A DNA stretch of 6,724 bases, from contig JAITIE010000113.1 of assembly GCA_031279615.1 (NCBI GenBank), forward strand, positions 1 to 6,724, written 5' to 3'. Position 1 is the first letter of the stretch. Each line of letters starts with the position of its first letter. Position numbers and translations under genes: made by a program. The DNA is from Candidatus Margulisiibacteriota bacterium (GTDB lineage: Bacteria > Margulisbacteria > Termititenacia > Termititenacales > Termititenacaceae). The notes below the pieces were generated by a model. That model worked only from the letters and a program-made list of their open reading frames with translations, was not told where the DNA came from and ran no database searches. Shown here piece by piece: positions 1-4,930 of the stretch.

Positions 1-473
1 GTTCGCCCCCGTATCCTCATCCCTTCCATAGCTCGATGAAACATCCTCACCGCCTCGTCCTCGGTAACTTCCTGCTCATTCCAGCCCTCACCGAGCACTT
101 TATTGACAGCGTTCATCACCGTGCCTTGCTCATCGTCCAGCCAAACCAGCGGTATATTATTGGCGTAAATATACGTGCTGACAGCGCTCTCGATAGCTTC
201 AGTTTCCTCAGCCTCTTTGAAACGGATGTTCAAATAATAATGATTGATAATCTCCGGCTCTTCTAGCTGACCGTTGGCCGCGCCGTAAGTCACGCCGTTG
301 GCGGCAAAACCGATATCCGCGTCGCCGTATTTTTCGGTGAATTGCTCATAGCCCTCGCCGGAATTTTTGTCGATAACGCCGTTGCCGTTTTTATCCTCCA
401 GGCCAAGATTTTTTAAAAAGGCTGCTTGCGCTATAGGAGAGAATTGGTTTAATTGTGAACTAATTGGGGGCAT
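1..473 (-). CDS. EF-hand-like protein of unknown function, 3' end beyond window
   Basis: The reading frame opens at ATG 473-471 and stays open to the window edge, giving 157 residues without a stop. The start is well supported: AGGAGA at 486-481 lies 7 nt upstream. There is no signal peptide or membrane segment. Residues 27-38 (DKNGNGVIDKNS) look like an EF-hand or dockerin-type calcium loop with Asp/Asn at positions 1, 3 and 5, Gly at 6 and Ile at 8, but Ser instead of Glu at 12 (a Glu follows at residue 40). Residues 63-74 (YGAANGQLEEPE) look like a second, degenerate loop: N5, G6, L8, E9 and E12 fit, but the first acidic residue is gone. The rest is acidic and probably helical. I do not recognise a named family. 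The architecture recalls proteins from uncultivated lineages such as Margulisbacteria, from memory only. It has its own promoter and is on the same strand as recJ, 88 nt downstream of it. Confidence 0.8.
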   Translation of the reverse strand, partial: MPPISSQLNQFSPIAQAAFLKNLGLEDKNGNGVIDKNSGEGYEQFTEKYGDADIGFAANGVTYGAANGQLEEPEIINHYYLNIRFKEAEETEAIESAVSTYIYANNIPLVWLDDEQGTVMNAVNKVLGEGWNEQEVTEDEAVRMFHRAMEGMRIRGR

Positions 474-490
474 GATCCCTTCTCCTTTCC

Positions 491-525
491 CTTTACATTA
501 ATATATCGTAGCCGGGCAGGTAAAG
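491..525 (-). repeat. Inverted repeat in the 5' leader of the EF-hand-like gene
   Basis: CTTTAC (525-520 on the minus strand) and GTAAAG (496-491) form a perfect 6-bp inverted repeat separated by 23 nt, just upstream of the AGGAGA ribosome binding site. The 8-mer GGCAGGTA (plus strand 515-522) overlaps one arm and recurs twice at 6201-6228. This could be a weak leader stem or a protein site. The match is short and may be chance. Confidence 0.25.
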
Positions 526-529
526 TTTC

Positions 530-558
530 AGAATAATACATCTATTTTTTGTGGTCAA
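530..558 (-). promoter_or_regulatory. sigma70-type promoter for the EF-hand-like gene
   Basis: On the minus strand the -35 TTGACC (558-553) and -10 TATTCT (535-530) are separated by exactly 17 nt. This is a near-consensus housekeeping promoter placed just after the recJ stop codon. Transcription would start near 523, giving a leader of about 50 nt before ATG 473. The gene therefore probably has its own transcript, although read-through from recJ is possible because no clear intrinsic terminator lies between them. Confidence 0.6.
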
Positions 559-561
559 TTT

Positions 562-2397
562 TTAATTTTTTGCCCGTACCATTGGCTGGTTGCCTGCACT
601 CCGTGCGCCGGTTGCGCACTGGGACTTCCTCCGCGGCTTGTGGCCGCTGTCGGTCGCGGGTACTTCCTCCTGCGGAGTGGCGTGCGCATAGAAACCCGTG
701 CTCGGTCGCAAATCTTTGATGATTAACTGCAATTTCTGACGTCCCTGCCATTCGTTGATAGATAAATTAAAAGCGATTTCCAGATTGAGGTTTTTTTGAA
801 TGAGCGGGTAGAGATTGGCCATATTCCAGCCCACGCCGTCGATGATATCCTGGCCATTGGTCAGCGAAAATTTCAGGTGCTGTTTATTGCCGCCAATTTT
901 AGCAAAGTCATAAATGGACAATTCTGTCGTCGTAAAAACCGGCTGCGGATTGCTCTGGCCAAATGGGTTGAGCTTTTCCAGTTCCTCGGCCAGCGCGGCA
1001 GTGATTTGCTCTTTAGGCAGCGCGGCGTCAATCGGCAGTTTGGCAATGTAATTGTCCGCCGTGCTGTTCTCGGCCAGCGCCTGGCGGTAAGCCTGTTTAA
1101 ATTCCTCTATGCGGTCGCGGGCGATCTCAAAACCGGCCGCTTCCTTGTGCCCGCCGTGGTCTTTGAGCAGATAGGCGCATTTTTGCAGCGGACTAAAAAT
1201 ATCCAGACCGGCCAGCGAGCGGATCGAGCCGCGGCCACCCTCGCCGGAAACCGCAATCAGCACGGTTGGCCGGTTGTGCTGCCTGACGATTTGCGCGGCC
1301 ACAATGCCGATAATGCCCGGATGCCAGCCTTCCGCGGCCAGGATGAAAACTTTCTCCGCGTTTTTGTCCGGCAGTTTTTCGATCGCCGCGGTAATTTGCG
1401 CGTTGATGCGGCTGCCGATTTCCTGCCTCTCGGCGTTGAGCTTGTTTAATTCCAGAGCTAATTGTTTGGCGCGCTGGTAGTTGGTTTCCAGCAGCAATTT
1501 GACGGCGATAGCGGAGTCGCCCAGGCGGCCGGCGGCGTTGATGCGCGGTCCGAGGCCAAAACCGATGTCGCGCGCGGTGAGCGTCTGTCCGGTCAGTCCG
1601 GCCGCGTCGGCCAGCGCGCGCACGCCAACTCTTTTTTGCGGATTGATTTCACGCAGGCCAAAAATCGCCAGCGCGCGATTTTCTTCCAGCAGAGGAACCA
1701 CGTCGGCGATCGTGCCGAGAAGTACCAGATCGAGATACTGTTTGGTTTGGCTGTAAGGCGCGTGGCCTTTGAGCCGGAACATCTGCTCGGCAAATTTAAA
1801 AGCCACGGATACGCCGGCGATATTGCGGCCAGAAAAAGTCGGATCGTTGTTCATTTTGGGATTGACCAGAAAATCCGCCGGCGGAAAAATAACCGGCGGG
1901 TTGTGATGATCGGTCACGATCACACTCAAGCCCAGCTCTTTGGCGTATTTGATTTCCTCATAATTACTGATGCCGCAGTCCACAGTCACAATTATTTCCG
2001 TGCCGTTTTCCTGAATTTTTTGCACGGCGGTTTTGTTCAGACCGTAGCCTTCGGAAAAACGGTGCGGTATATAGTAGTCCAGTTTGGCCGCGCCGAGCTT
2101 TTGCAAAGCGCTGTAGAGCAGCGTCGTGCCGGTCACTCCGTCGACATCGTAATCGCCGTAAATAGTGATTTTTTTGTGCAAATTTTTCAGCAGATAAACT
2201 GCGGCTTCGGCGATGTTGGGGATTTGCTCCAGCGGCGCGAGGTCTTGCAGTGAAGGATTGAGAAAAGTTGTGACCTCTGCCGGAGCGCTGATTTTCCGGT
2301 TGCGCAAAACTGCGGCGACCACCTCGGCGCGGCTGCCCAGCGCCGGCTGCTCGGCCGGTTGTATCCATTCTTGATTGAGCAATGAGAGTTTGGACAA
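562..2397 (-). CDS. recJ: Single-stranded-DNA-specific exonuclease RecJ, with atypical C-terminal tail
   Basis: RecJ degrades single-stranded DNA 5' to 3' in recombination and mismatch or base-excision repair, using Mn/Mg bound by DHH-family motifs. All the motifs are visible in the 611-residue product: GDYDVDG (81-87), VTVDCGISN (138-145), VTDHH (161-165), GTIADVVPL (228-236), GPRINAAGRL (283-292), GWHPGIIGIVA (357-367), and the DHHA1 motif GGHKEAAGF (415-423). The OB-like region near 480-565 ends in the usual QLIIKDLRP. About 45 further residues, rich in Arg, Ala, Thr, Gly and Ser, lie on repeated DNA and are probably a late addition. The start is TTG 2397-2395, only 3 nt after the accB stop and in the same frame, with no good Shine-Dalgarno. 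Translation is probably coupled to accB. The next candidate start, TTG at L6, would remove part of the conserved N terminus. The active-site residues look intact. Confidence 0.96.
   Translation of the reverse strand: MSKLSLLNQEWIQPAEQPALGSRAEVVAAVLRNRKISAPAEVTTFLNPSLQDLAPLEQIPNIAEAAVYLLKNLHKKITIYGDYDVDGVTGTTLLYSALQKLGAAKLDYYIPHRFSEGYGLNKTAVQKIQENGTEIIVTVDCGISNYEEIKYAKELGLSVIVTDHHNPPVIFPPADFLVNPKMNNDPTFSGRNIAGVSVAFKFAEQMFRLKGHAPYSQTKQYLDLVLLGTIADVVPLLEENRALAIFGLREINPQKRVGVRALADAAGLTGQTLTARDIGFGLGPRINAAGRLGDSAIAVKLLLETNYQRAKQLALELNKLNAERQEIGSRINAQITAAIEKLPDKNAEKVFILAAEGWHPGIIGIVAAQIVRQHNRPTVLIAVSGEGGRGSIRSLAGLDIFSPLQKCAYLLKDHGGHKEAAGFEIARDRIEEFKQAYRQALAENSTADNYIAKLPIDAALPKEQITAALAEELEKLNPFGQSNPQPVFTTTELSIYDFAKIGGNKQHLKFSLTNGQDIIDGVGWNMANLYPLIQKNLNLEIAFNLSINEWQGRQKLQLIIKDLRPSTGFYAHATPQEEVPATDSGHKPRRKSQCATGARSAGNQPMVRAKN
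603..709 (-). repeat. Repeat and hairpin cluster encoding the recJ tail
   Basis: Two imperfect units occur in the same order. Plus-strand ACTTCCTCC lies at 624-632 and 662-670, and TCGGTCGC at 650-657 and 702-709. Hairpins are interleaved: GTGCGC/GCGCAC (603-608/614-619, 5-nt loop) and GCGGC/GCCGC (633-637/643-647, 5-nt loop). A longer pair, CACTCCG/CGGAGTG (597-603/673-679), encloses most of the block. The two units are read in different codon frames, so protein-level selection did not create the similarity. It looks like a partial duplication or a small palindromic element at the 3' end of recJ. Confidence 0.5.
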
Positions 2398-2400
2398 GGC

Positions 2401-2835
2401 TTAAACTCTAACTAAAAATAACGGCTGTCCGGCTTCCACCAGCTGCGCGTTAGCGACCAGAATTTTCTCGATAGTGCCGGCGGTATCCGCCTCAATTTCA
2501 TTAAAAGTTTTCATAGCCTCGATGACGCAGACAGGCTGGCCTTTGGCCACCGCCGCGCCAACGCTGACCAGCGGCGGACTGTCCGGCGAAGCCGCTTGGT
2601 AAAAAGTGCCGGTCATCGGCGACTTGATCTCCTGCAGACCGGCGGCGGGTTTCTCCGCGGCTGAAGATTCCGCGGCTTTGGCCGGAATATGCCCGGTGTT
2701 ATGGTATTGCGGCGCGGCTGGCGCTTCCAGGTTTTTCTGTATCTCAATTTTAAAATCATTTTCTTCGACCGCCAGACCGTTGATGTCCGACCGCTCAACG
2801 AGCTTTATGAGCTCCTCGATTTTTTTGAAGTCCAT
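2401..2835 (-). CDS. accB: Biotin carboxyl carrier protein of acetyl-CoA carboxylase
   Basis: AccB carries biotin between the biotin carboxylase and the carboxyltransferase when malonyl-CoA is made for fatty-acid synthesis. The 144-residue length is normal. The N terminus (MDFKKIEELIKLVERSDI) matches the classic BCCP opening, so ATG 2835-2833 is secure. A flexible Ala/Pro/Glu-rich linker spans about 36-67. The biotinyl domain (70-144) carries SPMTGTFY (72-79) and the biotinylation motif EAMKTFNEIEAD (106-117), with the acceptor Lys at 109. Most BCCPs read EAMK-L/V-MNE, so T110-F111 is a mild variation. There is no Shine-Dalgarno upstream, and a predicted -10 box ends 6 nt before the ATG, suggesting a leaderless mRNA. 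The partner accC is not next to it. The downstream neighbour is recJ, 3 nt away and in frame, which is an unusual pairing. Confidence 0.96.
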   Translation of the reverse strand: MDFKKIEELIKLVERSDINGLAVEENDFKIEIQKNLEAPAAPQYHNTGHIPAKAAESSAAEKPAAGLQEIKSPMTGTFYQAASPDSPPLVSVGAAVAKGQPVCVIEAMKTFNEIEADTAGTIEKILVANAQLVEAGQPLFLVRV

Positions 2836-2841
2836 TTGTTC

Positions 2842-2871
2842 ATTTTATCCGAGCGGTTCACGGTTTGGCAA
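2842..2871 (-). promoter_or_regulatory. Promoter of accB-recJ, leaderless type
   Basis: On the minus strand the -35 TTGCCA (2871-2866) and -10 TAAAAT (2847-2842) are 18 nt apart. Only 6 nt separate the -10 from the accB ATG (2835). A start site about 7 nt after the -10 would fall on or next to the A of the start codon, leaving no room for a Shine-Dalgarno, and none is seen. The gene start is fixed by protein homology, so this is a strong candidate for leaderless initiation. Confidence 0.55.
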
Positions 2872-2901
2872 CATAGAATTTTGCCGAAGCTTTGGTCTAT
2901 G
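2872..2901. promoter_or_regulatory. Candidate operator between divergent promoters
   Basis: CATAGA (2872-2877) and TCTATG (2896-2901) form a perfect 6-bp inverted repeat with an 18-nt centre. It spans the -35 box and spacer of the plus-strand promoter and abuts the minus-strand -35. A second near-palindrome, CCGAAGCTTTGG (2884-2895), lies inside it. A metal-responsive repressor of the Fur/Zur class could bind here, but neither element matches a Zur consensus that I know. Confidence 0.25.
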
Positions 2902-2910
2902 GTGTAAAAT
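2881..2910 (+). promoter_or_regulatory. Promoter of the zinc-uptake operon
   Basis: The -35 TTGCCG (2881-2886) and -10 TAAAAT (2905-2910) are 18 nt apart, and ATG 2917 follows after 6 nt. This is the same geometry as the divergent accB promoter. Transcription would start at or beside the ATG. If the first gene instead starts at GTG 2974, the same promoter would give a leader of about 57 nt containing the Shine-Dalgarno GGAGGG (2959-2964). Confidence 0.5.
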
Positions 2911-2916
2911 AAAGAT

Positions 2917-3258
2917 ATGCCTGCGTTGTCCACAGTCAATTTGGAAAACCGCCGCGCTGGAGGGCGCGGATTGGTGTTGTTCCTGATACTTTCGTTCGTC
3001 GCGGTAAATTTATTTCTAGGCGTCCAGGAAATTGCGCATTGGGGGCATGAGCATAACTGCGCCGGCGCGGATGGCGGCTGTGCCATGTGTTTGGTCGTGC
3101 AGGCCGCGCAGAGTTTAAATCTAAAATTATTTGTTTCCAGCGCGTCAGCTCTGCCGGTCTTATTTTTCCTGGCGGCGGCTGTTATTTTAAACAAACCGCG
3201 CGCCGGCATTTCGTTTAACGCCACACCGGTTAATTTGAAGGTGCGCCTGAATAATTGA
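2917..3258 (+). CDS. Small membrane protein with His/Cys cluster, first gene of zinc operon
   Basis: The product is a 113-residue protein with two hydrophobic segments (about 19-36 and 76-91). Between them lies a metal-binding-like cluster, HWGHEHNCAGADGGCAMC (41-58), with His at 41, 44 and 46 and Cys at 48, 55 and 58. I do not recognise a named family with certainty. Small membrane proteins with a similar His/Cys patch sit beside zinc ABC genes in Firmicutes as I recall, and DUF2946-type proteins are a weaker comparison. A role in sensing or handling extracytoplasmic metal is inferred from this cluster and from the downstream znuA (42 nt away). The start is uncertain. ATG 2917 would be leaderless. 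Alternatively GTG 2974 has GGAGGG 9 nt upstream and would give a 94-residue protein opening directly with the hydrophobic segment. Confidence 0.75.
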   Translation: MPALSTVNLENRRAGGRGLVLFLILSFVAVNLFLGVQEIAHWGHEHNCAGADGGCAMCLVVQAAQSLNLKLFVSSASALPVLFFLAAAVILNKPRAGISFNATPVNLKVRLNN

Positions 3259-3261
3259 AAA

Positions 3262-3289
3262 CTCCTGCCTAAAAAATTCTAAGCAGGAG
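3262..3289 (+). promoter_or_regulatory. Hairpin masking the znuA Shine-Dalgarno
   Basis: CTCCTGC (3262-3268) pairs perfectly with GCAGGAG (3283-3289). The stem continues inward by TA/TA after one mismatch and outward by AAA/TTT after another. The 3' arm contains most of the znuA ribosome binding site AGGAGG (3285-3290), 10 nt before ATG 3301, so folding would block initiation. The T-rich stretch that follows (TTTATTT, 3291-3297) means it could also work as a weak intrinsic terminator or attenuator between the small membrane gene and znuA. Confidence 0.5.
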
Positions 3290-3300
3290 GTTTATTTCTC

Positions 3301-4245
3301 ATGAAAAAATTATTGTTTTTAACCGTGCTGGTTTTTGCCGCGGCGTTAATTGGCTGTGCGCCGAATTCCGCCGCCAAATCAGACGGCAAAATAAACATAG
3401 TGACGACAATTTTTCCGCAATATGATTTTGCGCGGAATATCGCCGGCGACAAGGCCAATGTCACGTTGCTGCTACGCCCGGGCGCGGAGAGCCACTCTTA
3501 CGAGCCGTCGCCGCAGGACATTATCAAAATCAAGAACAGCGCCGTGTTCATTTACACCGGCGGCGAGTCTGACGACTGGGTCGAAAAAATTCTGGCGGCG
3601 CTGGACACCAGCCAGATGAAAGTTGTAACGCTGATGGACTGCGTGCCGGTCGTGGAAGAAGAACTGGTCGAAGGCATGCAGGAGGAAGAAGAGGAGTACG
3701 CGCGTGAGGCTGAACCAGAATATGATGAGCATGTTTGGACCTCGCCGCGCAATGCCAAACTCATTGTGCAAAAAATTGCCGCTGTCCTCGGCGCTGTAGA
3801 CACGCCCAACGCCGCTGTTTACCAGCAAAATGCCAAAAATTACCTGGCGGAGCTGGACAAACTGGACGCGGATTTCCGCGCTTTGACCGGCGGCGCCAAA
3901 AGGAAAACCTTGATTTTTGGCGACCGTTTTCCTTTTCGTTATTTTGCTGACGCTTACGGCCTGAAATATTTTGCGGCTTTTCCAGGCTGTTCTACCGAAA
4001 CCGAAGCCAGTCCCGCCACGATCCGCTTTTTGATTGATAAGACGAGACAGGAAAAAATTCCGGTGGTGCTGCACATCGAATTGTCCAATCAAAAGATGGC
4101 CAAAGCGATAGCCGAAGCGACGGGCGTGCGGGTGCGCCAATTGCACGCGGCGCATAACATTACGCGCCAGGATTTTCAGAACGGCCTGGGCTATTTGGAT
4201 TTGATGCGCCAGAATATCGCGGTCTTAAAGGAGGCTCTGTACTAA
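3301..4245 (+). CDS. znuA: Zinc/metal ABC transporter substrate-binding lipoprotein (ZnuA/AdcA type)
   Basis: This 314-residue cluster A-I binding protein would capture Zn2+ (possibly Mn2+) outside the membrane and deliver it to ZnuB. The signal peptide ends in lipobox LIGC, with lipidated Cys19. Candidate ligands are H65 (in ESHSYEPSP) and H144 (in DEHVWTSPRN). The usual third-ligand His is replaced: the site reads FGDRFPFRYF (206-215), with D208. Near the C terminus HAAHNITRQDF (282-292) offers H282 and H285, in place of the classic terminal Asp/Glu region. This combination is typical of a variant subgroup that I associate with Firmicutes. The metal-scavenging loop before H144 (about 118-143) is almost purely acidic (EEEEE at 128-132) and has no His, unlike the His-rich loops common in ZnuA. 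ATG 3301 follows AGGAGG by 10 nt. The gene is 1 nt from znuC. Zinc is the likeliest substrate, but the sequence alone does not prove it. Confidence 0.93.
   Translation: MKKLLFLTVLVFAAALIGCAPNSAAKSDGKINIVTTIFPQYDFARNIAGDKANVTLLLRPGAESHSYEPSPQDIIKIKNSAVFIYTGGESDDWVEKILAALDTSQMKVVTLMDCVPVVEEELVEGMQEEEEEYAREAEPEYDEHVWTSPRNAKLIVQKIAAVLGAVDTPNAAVYQQNAKNYLAELDKLDADFRALTGGAKRKTLIFGDRFPFRYFADAYGLKYFAAFPGCSTETEASPATIRFLIDKTRQEKIPVVLHIELSNQKMAKAIAEATGVRVRQLHAAHNITRQDFQNGLGYLDLMRQNIAVLKEALY
4229..4234 (+). promoter_or_regulatory. Ribosome binding site for znuC inside the end of znuA
   Basis: AGGAGG (4229-4234) lies within the last codons of znuA and 12 nt before ATG 4247. It fixes the znuC start, which is 1 nt after the znuA TAA, and indicates coupled translation. 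Confidence 0.7.
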
Positions 4246-4246
4246 A

Positions 4247-4930
4247 ATGTTTTTATCCTGCCAAAACGCCGCGCTGGCCTATGACGGCAATATAGTGGTC
4301 AGCGAGCTGAATTTTTCCGCGGAGGCCGGCGATTATATCTGTGTCGTCGGTGAGAACGGCTCGGGCAAAAGCACGCTGTTGCAGGGTCTGCTGGGACTGA
4401 AAACTCCCTGCGCCGGAAAAATTATCTGTTCTGCGGATTGGCGCGAGTCAAGCAGTGGTTATTTGCCGCAGCAGACAGCCGCGCAAAAAGATTTTCCGGC
4501 CAGCGTGTCTGAAGTCGTTTTGTCAGGACGCATTGGCCGGCTGGGCTGGCGGCCTTTTTATTCCGCGGCGGACCGGAAGGCCGCGCAAACCAATCTGCGG
4601 CTTTTAGGCTTGGAGCGGTTGCGCGGCCGTTGTTTCCGCGAATTGTCCGGCGGGCAGCAGCGGCGGACGCTCCTGGCTCGAGCTTTGTGCGCCGCGCAAA
4701 AATTGCTTATTTTAGACGAGCCGCTGGCCGGCCTCGACCCGTCCGCCGCGCAAAATGTTTACACACTGCTCAAAAAACTGAATAAGGCCGGACTGACTAT
4801 TATTATGGCTTCGCATGATTTGCCCGGCGCGCTGCGGCAGGCCTCGCATATTTTGCATTTGCAAAATAAACAAAAATTTTTCGGTCCGGTCGAAAGCTAC
4901 AAAAAATGGCGGGAGAAAAAACATGTTTGA
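4247..4930 (+). CDS. znuC: Zinc/metal ABC transporter ATP-binding protein
   Basis: This is the cytoplasmic ATPase that powers the ZnuB permease. The 227-residue product has the full nucleotide-binding set: Walker A GENGSGKST (35-43), the Q-loop in YLPQQ (72-76), the ABC signature LSGGQQ (133-138), Walker B LLILDEP (153-159) with catalytic Glu158, D-loop AGLD (161-164), and H-loop His190 in ASHD. The length is normal for the metal-chelate subfamily. It is compact, ending shortly after the H-loop without the His-rich C-terminal extension found in some ZnuC proteins. It starts at ATG 4247, and its last 8 nt overlap the start of the permease gene, as expected for a stoichiometric operon. The specific metal is inferred from the neighbours. 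Confidence 0.94.
   Translation: MFLSCQNAALAYDGNIVVSELNFSAEAGDYICVVGENGSGKSTLLQGLLGLKTPCAGKIICSADWRESSSGYLPQQTAAQKDFPASVSEVVLSGRIGRLGWRPFYSAADRKAAQTNLRLLGLERLRGRCFRELSGGQQRRTLLARALCAAQKLLILDEPLAGLDPSAAQNVYTLLKKLNKAGLTIIMASHDLPGALRQASHILHLQNKQKFFGPVESYKKWREKKHV

Noticed and set aside
542..751. A 69-codon frame overlapping the recJ tail in another frame, as evidence for a frameshifted recJ end
   Set aside because: The recJ frame stays homologous up to KDLRP, and neither frame after it resembles known RecJ. The alternative frame is open because of the GC-rich repeats.
796..2253. Long open frames on the plus strand opposite recJ (for example 796-1449 and 1462-2253)
   Set aside because: They are antisense to a clear recJ gene, have no ribosome sites and no recognisable protein features. 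They arise from the GC-rich codon use of recJ.
2805..3224. Minus-strand open frame of 139 codons across the divergent promoter and opposite the small membrane gene
   Set aside because: It overlaps the accB start and the promoter region, and encodes no recognisable domain. The plus-strand gene has a better membrane and His/Cys pattern and fits the operon.
4879..4895. TTTCG/CGAAA inverted repeat near the end of znuC
   Set aside because: It is only 5 bp, lies inside coding sequence ahead of the znuB ribosome site without covering it, and is within chance expectation.
4815..4922. Upstream extension of the permease to an earlier start at 4815
   Set aside because: The added 36 residues overlap znuC out of frame and are unlike any ZnuB N terminus. 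ATG 4923 has GGGAG 7 nt upstream and begins directly before the first membrane segment.
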